Origin: a bacterium
Lineage (GTDB): Bacteria > Vulcanimicrobiota > JABDET01
Direction: 5' to 3'
Assembly: GCA_021800275.1 (NCBI GenBank)
Contig: JAJYZB010000002.1
Location: 226,047 to 290,046, forward strand
DNA length: 64,000 nucleotides
Numbering within the stretch: position 1 is the stretch's first letter; each line of letters opens with the position of its first letter. The notes beneath the pieces are model-generated. The model saw nothing but the letters and a program-made list of their open reading frames with translations, was not told where the DNA came from and searched no databases. Below, piece by piece: positions 1 to 8,290 of this stretch. A program made the translations under genes and the position numbers.

Positions 1-602
1 CTCTGGTTCTTTCAAATCTATCTGCCGCCCAGGCAACCGCTGTTCTGCAGGAAATGAATCCCCATTTACAGGGTGAAGTCGCCAGAAGATTAGCAGAAAT
101 CAGCAGAGTAAGGACAGAAATTATAAGAGATGTGGAAATGGTTTTAGAAGATCGCTATTATCTCCTTGTTGAGAATGGATTTTCCAGTTCAACAGGCAAA
201 GACACCTTAATGCAAATTCTAAACCGCACCGATCGTTCAACAGAAGAAAAAATCTTATCGGGTTTAGCGCGGAAAAGCCCGAAACTTGCTGGCAATTTAA
301 AAAACCAACTGTGTGAGTTTGAAGATTTAATCTACCTTGAAAAACCTGGGATGCAGCAGCTTTTAAAGGTAACTGATATTCGAGATCTAGTCATGGCGCT
401 GAAAGGAACCTCCCCCGAGATTTCTAATAAAATTTATGAAGCGATGTCTCCCGAAAAAGCAGTGGCTGTCCAAGAAGACGTCGAAGCATTAAACGCTCCA
501 TCCTGGGAGGAAGTAAAAGCGGCTCAGCAGCAGATCCGAAATAATTTAAGAGGATTAATCATAATTGGGAAAATTAAATTTTCTCCTCCAGGGATAAACT
601 AA
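1..602 (+). CDS. fliG: Flagellar motor switch protein FliG, C-terminal part (5' end outside window)
   Basis: Subunit of the cytoplasmic C-ring that carries torque from the stator to the rotor. The frame is open from position 3, so the start lies upstream of the window. The visible part covers the end of the middle domain (ARRLAEIS region) and the whole C-terminal domain (LCEFEDLIYLEKPGMQQLL, then the torque helix KIYEAMSPEKAVAVQEDVEA). By eye alignment to E. coli, R281 falls on E or the adjacent K, D288 on E, D289 on D, and R297 on S, so the charge pattern is altered. The stop overlaps the fliH start (TAATG), which indicates translational coupling. It is the first visible gene of the 12.6-kb flagellar operon. 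Confidence 0.93.
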   Translation, partial: LVLSNLSAAQATAVLQEMNPHLQGEVARRLAEISRVRTEIIRDVEMVLEDRYYLLVENGFSSSTGKDTLMQILNRTDRSTEEKILSGLARKSPKLAGNLKNQLCEFEDLIYLEKPGMQQLLKVTDIRDLVMALKGTSPEISNKIYEAMSPEKAVAVQEDVEALNAPSWEEVKAAQQQIRNNLRGLIIIGKIKFSPPGIN

Positions 603-1438
603 TGCAAGAACCCAAAAAAAGCTCCTTGATAAAAAAGGGGAGCATGTCGTATGAACCCGTCCCTCTTTTTGGAGAAGCCCCTTCTGTGCCGAAACAGCTA
701 AAATCGTCGGAAAAATCGGTACAGGTGCTGAAAGAAAAACCCTCTCCCCAAGCCGAATTTCTGCCTGCCGCAGATCTGGAATCAGCCAGCAAAATCAAGG
801 AAGAATTTGACAAAACCCTTGAAAAAGCAAAAATTGAGGCAGAGCGTATTTTAGAAGAGGCTAAAAACAAGGGGAAAAAGATTATCGAAGAATCAAAAAT
901 TCTTACCCAAACAGCCCGAGAGTCTGCTGAAAAAGAAGGAATGGAAATCGGACAAAAAAATGGCTATAAGGCAGGACTTGATCAGTTGACCCAAATCCTG
1001 TTGGAAGCAAAAAATACTTTTGAGCAGGCTTTGAGAGAAAGGGAAAGACTGGGAAAAGAAGCAGAGCCAGATCTGGCTCAATTAGCTGTCAAGATTGCGC
1101 AGCGAATTATTGGCAGCGAAATCAGTTTAAACCCTAACGTTGTTGTCAACATGATTAAAGCCAATCTGGAAAGGGTTAAAGATCGAGAAAATGTCATTCT
1201 AAAAGTTCATCAAGAGGATGTTGATACCGTTAAAAAAAACAAAGAAATCTTTCTTAAATTTATTCCCGAGGTTCGTTCTGTAGAGATTCAAACCGATCCC
1301 AGGATTGACAGAGGAGGATGTATCATTGAAACCAACCTGGGAACAGTGGATGCCAGAATTGCCACCCAGTTGGAAGCCATTTCTCTCGCTTTTTCTCAGA
1401 TTTCTGAGCTTGAAAAGGAAAATTCTGATGATGCCTAA
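602..1438 (+). CDS. fliH: Flagellar export apparatus protein FliH
   Basis: FliH binds the export ATPase FliI and links it to the C-ring and the export gate. The 278-residue product has a variable N-terminus, a long charged coiled-coil (about residues 60-160, rich in Lys/Glu/Ala and resembling the ATP synthase b/delta stalk), and a conserved C-terminal domain with QLAVKIAQRIIGSEI and a DPRIDRGGCIIETNLG motif typical of FliH/YscL. It sits between fliG and fliI, and its end overlaps the start of fliI by 11 nt. Recognition rests on the C-terminal motif plus synteny. Confidence 0.9.
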   Translation: MQEPKKSSLIKKGSMSYEPVPLFGEAPSVPKQLKSSEKSVQVLKEKPSPQAEFLPAADLESASKIKEEFDKTLEKAKIEAERILEEAKNKGKKIIEESKILTQTARESAEKEGMEIGQKNGYKAGLDQLTQILLEAKNTFEQALRERERLGKEAEPDLAQLAVKIAQRIIGSEISLNPNVVVNMIKANLERVKDRENVILKVHQEDVDTVKKNKEIFLKFIPEVRSVEIQTDPRIDRGGCIIETNLGTVDARIATQLEAISLAFSQISELEKENSDDA

Positions 1439-2750
1439 AATTAACTTTTCTAAATATGAGGCGATCCTGGACCAATCTTCCTTTGTAAAGTTGTATGGAA
1501 AAGTTACACAGGTGATTGGATTAATTATTGAGTCAGAAGGTCCAGGGGGAAATGTAGGGGAGCTTTGTTTCATTTATTCCAAAGAGCTGAAAGAACCTGT
1601 ATGGGCAGAGGTGGTTGGATTTAGGAGCAGCAAGGTTTTGCTCATGCCTCTTGGAGAAAACCGAGGAGTTGGCCCGGGATGTGAGGTCAGAACAACAGGA
1701 CATTCTCTTAAAGTCAAAGTAGGACCCAAAATTTTGGGAAGAATTTTAGATGGACTGGGCAATCCAATTGATGGGAAAGGACTGCTTGAGTATGAAGCCG
1801 AGTTTTCCATTTACAACCAGCCTCCAAACCCTATTACCAGGCCTAGAATTAAGGAGCCTTTTTACACAGGAGTAAAAATTATTGATGGTCTTTTGACTTT
1901 TGGAAAAGGTCAGAGGATCGGTATTTTTGCAGGTTCAGGAGTTGGGAAATCTACGACTCTTGGGATGATAGCCAGAAACTCTGAATCCGACATAAACGTT
2001 ATCGCTCTCATCGGAGAACGTGGTAGAGAACTCCGCGACTTCATTGAACGAGATTTAGGAGATGAGGGAATGAAAAAATCGGTAGTGGTTTGCGCTACCA
2101 GCGACCAATCTGCTCTTGTTCGATTAAAAGGGGCATATGTCGGCACAGCGATTGCCGAGTATTTCAGAGACCAGGGAAAGAACGTGATGTTCATGATGGA
2201 TTCTGTAACACGATACGCGATGGCGCAGAGAGAGGTAGGTCTGGCTATTGGGGAACCTCCTGCCAGTAAAGGATATACCCCCTCTGTTTTTGCTCTTCTT
2301 CCAAAACTGATGGAGAGATCCGGTACTTCTGCTAAAGGGAGCATTACTGCAATTTATACGGTCCTGGTTGAAGGGGATGACATGAATGAACCCATTGCTG
2401 ATACAGTTCGAAGCATTCTAGATGGACATGTAGTTCTATCAAGGGCTCTTGCCCATCAAAATCAGTACCCTGCAGTAGATGCTCTTGCCAGTATTTCGCG
2501 TCTGTTCCCCGAGGTAACCACCCAAGAACACCAGGATGCAGCGGGAAAAATTCGAGAGATTATGGGGGTTTATAGAAAAAATGAGGATCTTATCAATATT
2601 GGCGCCTATCAAGAGGGCAGTGATCCAAAAGTGGATCATGCTAAAAAAATGATCCAGGCTGTCAATGATTTTTTTAAACAAAAAGGGGGAGACCCGGCAT
2701 CCTCTTTTGAAGAAACTTATCAAGGAATTTTAACTCTGGCAAAGGCATGA
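1428..2750 (+). CDS. fliI: Flagellum-specific ATPase FliI
   Basis: Hexameric F1-beta-like ATPase that energises unfolding and loading of flagellar export substrates. The Walker A motif GSGVGKST lies near residue 170, followed by the F-type signature region (GERGRELRDF), Walker B (VMFMMDSVTRYA) and the C-terminal domain. The 440-residue length is normal for FliI. I chose the ATG at 1428, not an upstream start at 1305: AAAGGA precedes it at good spacing, FliI homologues begin here, and the upstream stretch merely overlays fliH. It is translationally coupled to fliH and followed one base later by fliJ. Confidence 0.96.
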   Translation: MMPKINFSKYEAILDQSSFVKLYGKVTQVIGLIIESEGPGGNVGELCFIYSKELKEPVWAEVVGFRSSKVLLMPLGENRGVGPGCEVRTTGHSLKVKVGPKILGRILDGLGNPIDGKGLLEYEAEFSIYNQPPNPITRPRIKEPFYTGVKIIDGLLTFGKGQRIGIFAGSGVGKSTTLGMIARNSESDINVIALIGERGRELRDFIERDLGDEGMKKSVVVCATSDQSALVRLKGAYVGTAIAEYFRDQGKNVMFMMDSVTRYAMAQREVGLAIGEPPASKGYTPSVFALLPKLMERSGTSAKGSITAIYTVLVEGDDMNEPIADTVRSILDGHVVLSRALAHQNQYPAVDALASISRLFPEVTTQEHQDAAGKIREIMGVYRKNEDLINIGAYQEGSDPKVDHAKKMIQAVNDFFKQKGGDPASSFEETYQGILTLAKA

Positions 2751-2751
2751 C

Positions 2752-3216
2752 ATGCCATCCAAAACCTTTAAATTCAGACTTCAGACAGTTCTTGAATATA
2801 AAGAAAGGCAGGAACGGGAAGAGCAGAGAGAGCTGGCAAAAAGACAGGAAATTCTTGCTAAGGAAGAGCAAAAACTTAAATTTTTAATGAATCTAAAACA
2901 GATGAGGCAGAGGGAAATGGCTTCAAAAAGCTCCGAAGGGAAACTGAATGTTCTTGAACTTAAAATGTATCAGGATCACCAAAAAAGATTGACCTCTGAA
3001 ATTTCTGACCAACAAATTCGAGTGCAGCAAGCCCAGTCCGACGTAGAACTTCAAAGGGAAAAACTCCTTAAAGCGGTTCAAGAACGGAAAACTTATGAGC
3101 AGTTGAAAGAAAAACATTATCAGGCTTATCTGGCAGAAATAGAAGCTGAGGAGCGAAAGCTTCTAGATGACATTGCCACCGCAAAATTTTCAAGAGAGGA
3201 GGAAAAATTTCTTTAA
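2752..3216 (+). CDS. fliJ: Flagellar export chaperone FliJ
   Basis: Coiled-coil escort protein of about 150 residues that sits in the FliI hexamer pore and recycles chaperones. The product (154 aa) is almost wholly alpha-helical and charged, begins with the FliJ-like FKFRLQTVLEYKERQE, and keeps heptad-like patterning throughout. Sequence conservation of FliJ is low, so the call rests on the N-terminal FRLQTVLEYK signature and the position directly after fliI. A 73-nt gap with a stem-loop separates it from the next gene. Confidence 0.87.
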   Translation: MPSKTFKFRLQTVLEYKERQEREEQRELAKRQEILAKEEQKLKFLMNLKQMRQREMASKSSEGKLNVLELKMYQDHQKRLTSEISDQQIRVQQAQSDVELQREKLLKAVQERKTYEQLKEKHYQAYLAEIEAEERKLLDDIATAKFSREEEKFL

Positions 3217-3217
3217 A

Positions 3218-3257
3218 GTTTACAGTTTTTTAACAAAAAGGCAACAAAACCGTAAAC
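3218..3257 (+). other. Stem-loop between fliJ and the transglycosylase gene
   Basis: Inverted repeat GTTTACAGTTTT / AAAACCGTAAAC (one A/C mismatch) around a 16-nt A-rich loop. There is no T-run after it, so it is not a standard intrinsic terminator. An mRNA processing or attenuation site inside the flagellar operon is possible. Confidence 0.4.
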
Positions 3258-3289
3258 CAAAAGATTTATGATAGAGATAGGAGAAATCA

Positions 3290-3856
3290 ATGGATGCCAT
3301 TTCTAGAATAGATTCGATTGAGTCTAAAATTGAACAAATAGAAGAACGATTTTCTCCCCCTGACCAGGGGCAAGGTTCTTTTCAGCAGGTCCTTTCAGGA
3401 TATACCCAGCCTCTCCAACCATCCCTTCTGCCTCAAATTGGAATGGGAAAAGGAATCGCGGGGTTTAAAGAGATTATTCAGGAGGCAGGAAAAAAATATG
3501 GCGTCGATCCCAATCTTATTGCAGCCGTCATTCACCAGGAATCCGGAGGAAATCCAGGGGTAACCAGTTCAGCCGGCGCCATGGGTTTAATGCAGCTGAT
3601 GCCAGCAACCGCAAAATCTCTTGGAGTCAACAATCCTTTTAATCCTCAGCAAAATGTTTTCGCTGGGACACGATATTTAAGGCAGATGCTGGACGAATTC
3701 AAAGGAAACGTTTCCCTTGCCCTGGCTGCTTATAACGCAGGACCTGAGGCTGTAAAAAAGTACGGAGGAATCCCGCCCTATCGCCAAACTAAAAATTATG
3801 TCCGTGATATTTTAAGCCTGTATCGCTCTAAGAATATATTATCTAGGAACGTATAG
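3290..3856 (+). CDS. Lytic transglycosylase (SLT domain), flagellum-associated
   Basis: Cleaves the glycan strand of peptidoglycan, probably to let the flagellar rod through the wall. The 188-residue protein has a disordered N-terminal ~55 residues, then a complete family-1 SLT domain: HQESGGNP with the catalytic Glu, SSAGAMGLMQLMPATA, and the AAYNAGPEAV motif. There is no Sec signal peptide, which suggests export through the flagellar apparatus, as for the FlgJ muramidase; this is inferred from context. A clear AGGAG lies ahead of the ATG. It sits between fliJ and fliK. Confidence 0.9.
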   Translation: MDAISRIDSIESKIEQIEERFSPPDQGQGSFQQVLSGYTQPLQPSLLPQIGMGKGIAGFKEIIQEAGKKYGVDPNLIAAVIHQESGGNPGVTSSAGAMGLMQLMPATAKSLGVNNPFNPQQNVFAGTRYLRQMLDEFKGNVSLALAAYNAGPEAVKKYGGIPPYRQTKNYVRDILSLYRSKNILSRNV

Positions 3857-3867
3857 GAGAGATAAAA

Positions 3868-4812
3868 ATGAACCAGACAATTGGCCAGTTAGTTTCTGAA
3901 AAACAAGCAGGTTCTCTTGAAAAAAAAGGAAATCCTCAACAGTCTTCCAAACCAACAAAATCTTTTTCAGATATCTTGAAAGAGAAGACGGAATCCGACA
4001 AACTTCTTGAAAAAAACCCGAATCCTCGCTCTAAGTCTAAAAACGCAGCAGATAACAAGGAAAAATGCGATACAGCCAAAAAAGCTCTAGCGAAAAAACT
4101 ATCTAATCCACAGGGCAGCGAAATCTCTTCCCTTTATCACTACCTGTACGACCTGGTTTATCGAGATCCAGCCACCTGGAGCATGGGGGACAGAGAGATG
4201 TATGACGTTCACCAAAAAGGCAGTTCCTGGCAGGAATTTCACAAAATGCTTTCAGCCCGAGGATTAAAACTTCAGGACTTTTCTTATGAACACTTCACTC
4301 AAATGACGCAGCTAAACACAAAAAGGCAGTTGAGCGCATTTCTGGATCAGTTGGCAAGGGAAATGATGTCAACCAATGAAAACACGCAAACCATCAAGAG
4401 TTCTGAAGGGACATTCTCTAATTCAGACACTTCTCTGCAAAAGCTGGAGAGTCAGGAAGGGGTAAAAGAATCCGAAGTCATCAAACAAATCCTAAAACAA
4501 ATCTCGCTGAGGAAAGTAAGAGGAGGAACAGAAGCAAAGTTGATTTTAAATCCAAAAGAGTTGGGAGAAATTCATCTGGCTTTAACTGTCAAAGGAAACA
4601 AAGTTTCTGCCAGATTTAAGGCTTCCGAAAAAAAAGTTCAAAAAATTTTAGAAGCTCACCTTAAAGACCTGGCAGAGGGGTTTTCAAGCCAGGGACTTGA
4701 AGTGCAAAATCTAGAAGTACAATTCGAAGCAAGCGAAGCAAAACCGCTGTTTGCGAGCGGATTTGCGAGCGGGCTAGACGCTGGCTCTGTCAGAGACACA
4801 AAAATTATGTAA
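3868..4812 (+). CDS. fliK: Flagellar hook-length control protein FliK
   Basis: Secreted molecular ruler that switches export specificity when the hook is complete. The 314-residue product has a Lys/Ser-rich disordered N-terminus and the conserved C-terminal hook-length domain at about residues 205-290, including the signature LNPKELGEIHLALTVKG and the following helix. The final ~25 residues (ASEAKPLFASGFASGL and onward) fall outside the domain and are encoded by a G+C-rich, hairpin-containing stretch that resembles one near 38787, so the tail may derive from an inserted small repeat. It has an AGGAGA ribosome binding site and precedes the hook/rod gene by 12 nt. Confidence 0.88.
   Translation: MNQTIGQLVSEKQAGSLEKKGNPQQSSKPTKSFSDILKEKTESDKLLEKNPNPRSKSKNAADNKEKCDTAKKALAKKLSNPQGSEISSLYHYLYDLVYRDPATWSMGDREMYDVHQKGSSWQEFHKMLSARGLKLQDFSYEHFTQMTQLNTKRQLSAFLDQLAREMMSTNENTQTIKSSEGTFSNSDTSLQKLESQEGVKESEVIKQILKQISLRKVRGGTEAKLILNPKELGEIHLALTVKGNKVSARFKASEKKVQKILEAHLKDLAEGFSSQGLEVQNLEVQFEASEAKPLFASGFASGLDAGSVRDTKIM
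4722..4797. repeat. Possible REP-like element inside the 3' end of fliK
   Basis: A G+C-rich patch starting at ATTCGAAGC and containing CCGC...GCGG and GGCTCTGTCAGAGAC hairpins. The same succession of words (ATTCGAAGC, ACCGC, TTGCGAG, CGGATT, GCGAGCG, CTGGCTC) occurs at 38787-38858. Similarity is imperfect and was judged by eye only. Confidence 0.35.
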
Positions 4813-4824
4813 GGAGGATGAAAT

Positions 4825-5676
4825 ATGTCTGGTTTTGATTTTTATAAAACTTTTAATGCGGCGGGAAATCAATTTTCACAAATCAATCTTATGTTTTCCG
4901 ATCTTCAAAACTTCACTACTCCAGGTTTTAAAGCGCAGAACATGACTTTTCAGGAAGTTATGAATAATGGAATGGGACTTGGAGCTTATACCCATACCAA
5001 CACCTCCACTTTTACCCAAGGAAAAATAGAAAAGACAGGAGGAGCTTATGATTTAGCGATTGATGGCGGGGAACCTGGAACCTCATGCTCGACTTTTTTC
5101 GTGCTTTCTGATGGAACCCGAACCAGATATACCAGAGCTGGGCATTTCGAATTCAAAAACGGGAAACTCATTGATCCATTCTCAGGACTTCAGGTGCAGG
5201 GATACGCTCTAAACGGAAGTGGCCAACCCCAATCCAATAAACTGCAAACCATAGAACTTCCCTATGATCCCAATACAAAGTTGTATGGAGGAATGTATTC
5301 TGGATTTAAATTCGGGGCCGGTGGAAAACTGTATGGAGAGATTAAAATCAGCGACCCAATCACTCATCAGGCAGTAACAAAAACAGTTCCTCTTTTCCAG
5401 GTAGGCTTGGCTAAATTTGCCGATCCGGATGGGCTTAAACAGGTTGGCACCACCTCATTTGAAGCCACCAGCGCTTCCGGACAGCCTCATTACGGCGTTT
5501 CGGGTGAGGGTCCGATTTCAGCCAGCATCAGAACTCACAGCCTCGAAATGTCCAATGTGGATATTCCTACGATGGTCCAGCAGGTTATTCTCGCAAAAAT
5601 GGCATATAATGCAGAGTTCGCTGTTTTTAACAACATGAATCAAATGACTCAAACAGCGACCAATATGGTGAAGTAA
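4825..5676 (+). CDS. Flagellar hook/rod protein of the FlgE/FlgF/FlgG family
   Basis: Axial protein of the flagellar hook or distal rod. The 283-residue product has the usual N-terminal helix (NLMFSDLQNFTTPGFKAQ), the D0/D1 middle region (YTRAGHFEFKNGKLIDPFSGLQVQGYAL) and the C-terminal packing helix (SLEMSNVDIPTMVQQVILAKMAYNAE). Its position after fliK suggests the hook protein FlgE, but the length is that of FlgF/FlgG and the extra outer hook domains are missing. No hook-cap gene flgD lies between fliK and this gene. It has a strong AGGAGG site 7 nt before the ATG. Confidence 0.85.
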   Translation: MSGFDFYKTFNAAGNQFSQINLMFSDLQNFTTPGFKAQNMTFQEVMNNGMGLGAYTHTNTSTFTQGKIEKTGGAYDLAIDGGEPGTSCSTFFVLSDGTRTRYTRAGHFEFKNGKLIDPFSGLQVQGYALNGSGQPQSNKLQTIELPYDPNTKLYGGMYSGFKFGAGGKLYGEIKISDPITHQAVTKTVPLFQVGLAKFADPDGLKQVGTTSFEATSASGQPHYGVSGEGPISASIRTHSLEMSNVDIPTMVQQVILAKMAYNAEFAVFNNMNQMTQTATNMVK

Positions 5677-5753
5677 CCTTTTTGCACCCTGTCCGACTGC
5701 CTAAATACAGAGAATAATCTTATTGGACAAGAGATTAGAGATGTGTTATACTG

Positions 5754-6755
5754 ATGAGCAGAACAGGAAATTTACTTTTTATCTGGAAGGTGGAAGAGGT
5801 GAAGGGGAAAGAAGAGGGAAAAACTTACTCTTTAAAAAAACCGCTCGCAGCACAAATATCCAAAGTAGACTGGCAGTCCGAGTCTCTCACTTCAGAACAG
5901 AGAAGGTTCTTGACCCGAATTTTTACTCAATTTGCGGAACTGCTCCCTCCTCATCTAACTCCTGTCATTCAAATGAGAGGAATTGCAGAACTCCAGGAAA
6001 CTCAACAGATCTCATTTAAAGAGTTTTTAGATCAATTTTTAGATCCAACCGCTTTTGCGACTTTTCGCTTGAATGACAAAACAAGGGGCTTATGGGTGTT
6101 ATCGGGTCCCCTTTCATTTTTTACCCTTGACTGTATGATGGGTGGAAAAGGAGAAATTCCCGAAGAATTAAGAGAGTTCACCGAAATTGAAAAAGCGCTC
6201 TTAGAAAAACATGTCTTGAATCAATTTCTCCTCGCTTATCAAGAAGCCTGGAAAGACATTGTTCCATTTTCTCCCGTGATCGAGCAAATAGAATTTTCAC
6301 CGAATTACCCTGTTATCTTTCCCTATCGAGAAAATATGGTTTCAGCCCGATTTGTTTTAAGAATCAGTGGAATGACCAGCCTTTTTCATGTTTGCTTTCC
6401 TTTTCGACAGATGCGTGAAACAATTCCCAGAAACCCTGAAGAAATGTTAACGCAGACTCTGGTCAGAAAATCCCAGGGAATGGCATCTAATCTTTCGCCT
6501 GTCTTTGGAAGGAAAATTGAATCCGCGTTTGTTCCTGTTGTGGTAGAGCTTGGTCAGGCAGAGGTCTTCTTCCAGGATCTTATCAATTTGGAAGAAGGGG
6601 ATATGCTGCGTCTTTTTACGCGTAGAGAAGAACCATTAAAAATTAAAATTGCTGGTAAAACTAAATTTTTAGGAAAGCCTGGAGCCTCTGAGAACAAATT
6701 GGCTGTTCAAATTACCCAGGCTGTTCAGGAAGGAGATGAAAGTTTTGATGAGTAA
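5754..6755 (+). CDS. fliM: Flagellar motor switch protein FliM
   Basis: C-ring component that joins FliG to FliN and normally receives CheY-P. The 333-residue protein has the FliM middle domain (FKEFLDQFLDPTAFATFRL, FTEIEKALLEKHVLNQFL, YQEAWKDI) and a C-terminal SpoA-type domain (VVVELGQAEVFFQDLINLEEGDMLRL). The usual extreme N-terminal CheY-binding LSQxEIDALL-type motif is not present from this ATG or from later GTG starts. The best start is unclear: the ATG at 5754 has a weak site, and the GTG codons at about 5790-5800 have a GGAAG upstream. Its end overlaps fliN. Confidence 0.9.
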   Translation: MSRTGNLLFIWKVEEVKGKEEGKTYSLKKPLAAQISKVDWQSESLTSEQRRFLTRIFTQFAELLPPHLTPVIQMRGIAELQETQQISFKEFLDQFLDPTAFATFRLNDKTRGLWVLSGPLSFFTLDCMMGGKGEIPEELREFTEIEKALLEKHVLNQFLLAYQEAWKDIVPFSPVIEQIEFSPNYPVIFPYRENMVSARFVLRISGMTSLFHVCFPFRQMRETIPRNPEEMLTQTLVRKSQGMASNLSPVFGRKIESAFVPVVVELGQAEVFFQDLINLEEGDMLRLFTRREEPLKIKIAGKTKFLGKPGASENKLAVQITQAVQEGDESFDE

Positions 6756-7071
6756 TGGAAAAGACGAAGCAGAACAAACAGTGCGCCCACTTCAGTTTAG
6801 CCAACTTGACTCAGGAGCCCAATCTTCAGGTCCTTCTGCAAGCATTGATCTGTTAAGAGACGTTCCTCTTATCGTAACGGCAGAACTTGGAAGAACTAAG
6901 ATGCTGGTAAAAGATATTTTAAAATTAGGGGTTGGTTCTGTGATTGAACTTGAAAAAGCCACGGGAGAATCCGTTGACATTCTTGTCAACGGCAAGAGCA
7001 TTGCAAAAGGGGAAGTTGTCGCCATTGACGAGAATTACGGGGTTAGAATTACTGAGGTGCCAGGAAAATGA
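6748..7071 (+). CDS. fliN: Flagellar motor switch protein FliN
   Basis: Forms the lower C-ring with FliM. The 107-residue product ends in a full SpoA domain: DVPLIVTAELGRTKMLVKDI, then LGVGSVIELEKATGESVDIL, then VAIDENYGVRITEV. The length is typical of a single-domain FliN. I chose the ATG at 6748 over one at 6736 because AAGGAG lies 12 nt before 6748 but touches 6736. It overlaps the fliM 3' end by 8 nt and the fliO start by an ATGA. Confidence 0.93.
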   Translation: MSNGKDEAEQTVRPLQFSQLDSGAQSSGPSASIDLLRDVPLIVTAELGRTKMLVKDILKLGVGSVIELEKATGESVDILVNGKSIAKGEVVAIDENYGVRITEVPGK

Positions 7072-7514
7072 TCTTGTCTCTAGTGGTCCAGCATCTCCTC
7101 GCCAAACCAATACTCCATCTTCCAAGTCAGAACTTTCTCCCAGGTATTTCTTCTCTAGCTTATGGGGCAGGAGTTCTTTTTTTAGTATGCGTAGGGGCTT
7201 TTCTGGCACTTAAATTTCTGTACGGAAAAAACATGTTTAATCGTTTAGGACTTGGCAGGCAGATGATTAAAATTGTGGATAGGTTTCCTCTTGCCCCGCA
7301 GCGATATATCTTAATCATTGAAGTGCTGGGTAAATTTTATTTAATTGGAACTACTGAACAGAACATCAACTTTTTAACGCAGCTGAACGAAGAAGCTCTG
7401 GCGAAAGAGATGGGGTGGATGGAACAAAACCATGATGGACCAGCATCGTTTACCAACTATTTGAATGCTTTAAGCAAGCGATGGAAAAAAAATCGAAAGG
7501 ACGTCCAGGAATGA
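7068..7514 (+). CDS. fliO: Flagellar biosynthesis protein FliO
   Basis: Small membrane protein that assists FliP ring assembly. The 148-residue product has one clear membrane helix (about residues 27-52, SLAYGAGVLFLVCVGAFLAL) and a cytoplasmic FliO domain with VDRFPLAPQRYILIIEVLGKFYLIGTTE, the conserved pattern of the family. The start overlaps fliN as ATGA and the stop overlaps fliP as ATGA, so translation is coupled at both ends. Confidence 0.86.
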   Translation: MILSLVVQHLLAKPILHLPSQNFLPGISSLAYGAGVLFLVCVGAFLALKFLYGKNMFNRLGLGRQMIKIVDRFPLAPQRYILIIEVLGKFYLIGTTEQNINFLTQLNEEALAKEMGWMEQNHDGPASFTNYLNALSKRWKKNRKDVQE

Positions 7515-8287
7515 AGTCAAACTATCGTCCGTTTTTGTTCTTAATCATCCTGGGAACAGTCGCTGCCGCAGCCCTTCCTGTTCATGCTGCAGCCATCCCA
7601 ATGATTGTGTTTCCGAAGATCAGCATTGGTTCAAAAGCTGCCAAACCTCAAGGTTTAGTGCTGCCTATTCAACTACTTTTGCTATTAAGCGTTTTAACTC
7701 TGGCTCCTTATCTACTCATGATGACGACAAGCTTTGTGCGAACCCTGATCGTTTTGTCTTTTGTCCGCTCAGCCCTAGGAACTCAGCAGGTTCCACCAAC
7801 TCAAGTTTTAATGGGCTTAGCATTATTTATTACTTTCTATGTTATGGCTCCAATTGCCATTAAAATCAACAATCAAGCCATTCGCCCTTTATCACAGGGG
7901 AAAATCAATCAAGACGTAGCTTTTGAGCGGGCTGCGACTCCCATTAAAAAGTTTATGTTAAGGCAGGTTCAAAAGCCTGATTTAGAACTTTTTTTTAGTT
8001 TGGCTAATGCCAGCCCCCCTCAAAATCTTTTAAATACCCCCCTTTATATTCTAACTCCTGCGTTCATGGTCAGCGAGGTAAAAATTGGATTTGAGATCGG
8101 CTTCTTAATTTATATTCCATTTTTAATCATTGACATGGTTGTGGCAAGTGTTTTGATGAGCATGGGAATGTTCATGCTTTCTCCCATGTCTATTTCACTT
8201 CCCTTCAAGCTTCTTCTCTTTGTGATGGTGGATGGATGGGAATTGATTATTAAAGGATTAATAGTCAGCTTCCACGTGAAAGGATAA
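7511..8287 (+). CDS. fliP: Flagellar export gate protein FliP
   Basis: Core subunit of the FliP5Q4R1 protein-conducting gate. The 258-residue product has a cleavable-looking signal segment (residues 5-28), then [46 protein letters not shown]-type helices, [11 protein letters not shown], LIPAF-like [45 protein letters not shown] and the VDGW end; these are hallmark FliP motifs. I use the ATG at 7511, which overlaps the fliO stop (ATGA) with AAAGGA just upstream; a further upstream start at 7481 would lie inside fliO. Confidence 0.97.
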   Translation: [258 protein letters not shown]

Positions 8288-8290
8288 GAC

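Noticed and set aside
1305..1427. Upstream extension of FliI
   Set aside because: It lies entirely within fliH; the ATG at 1428 has a good ribosome binding site and the family start.
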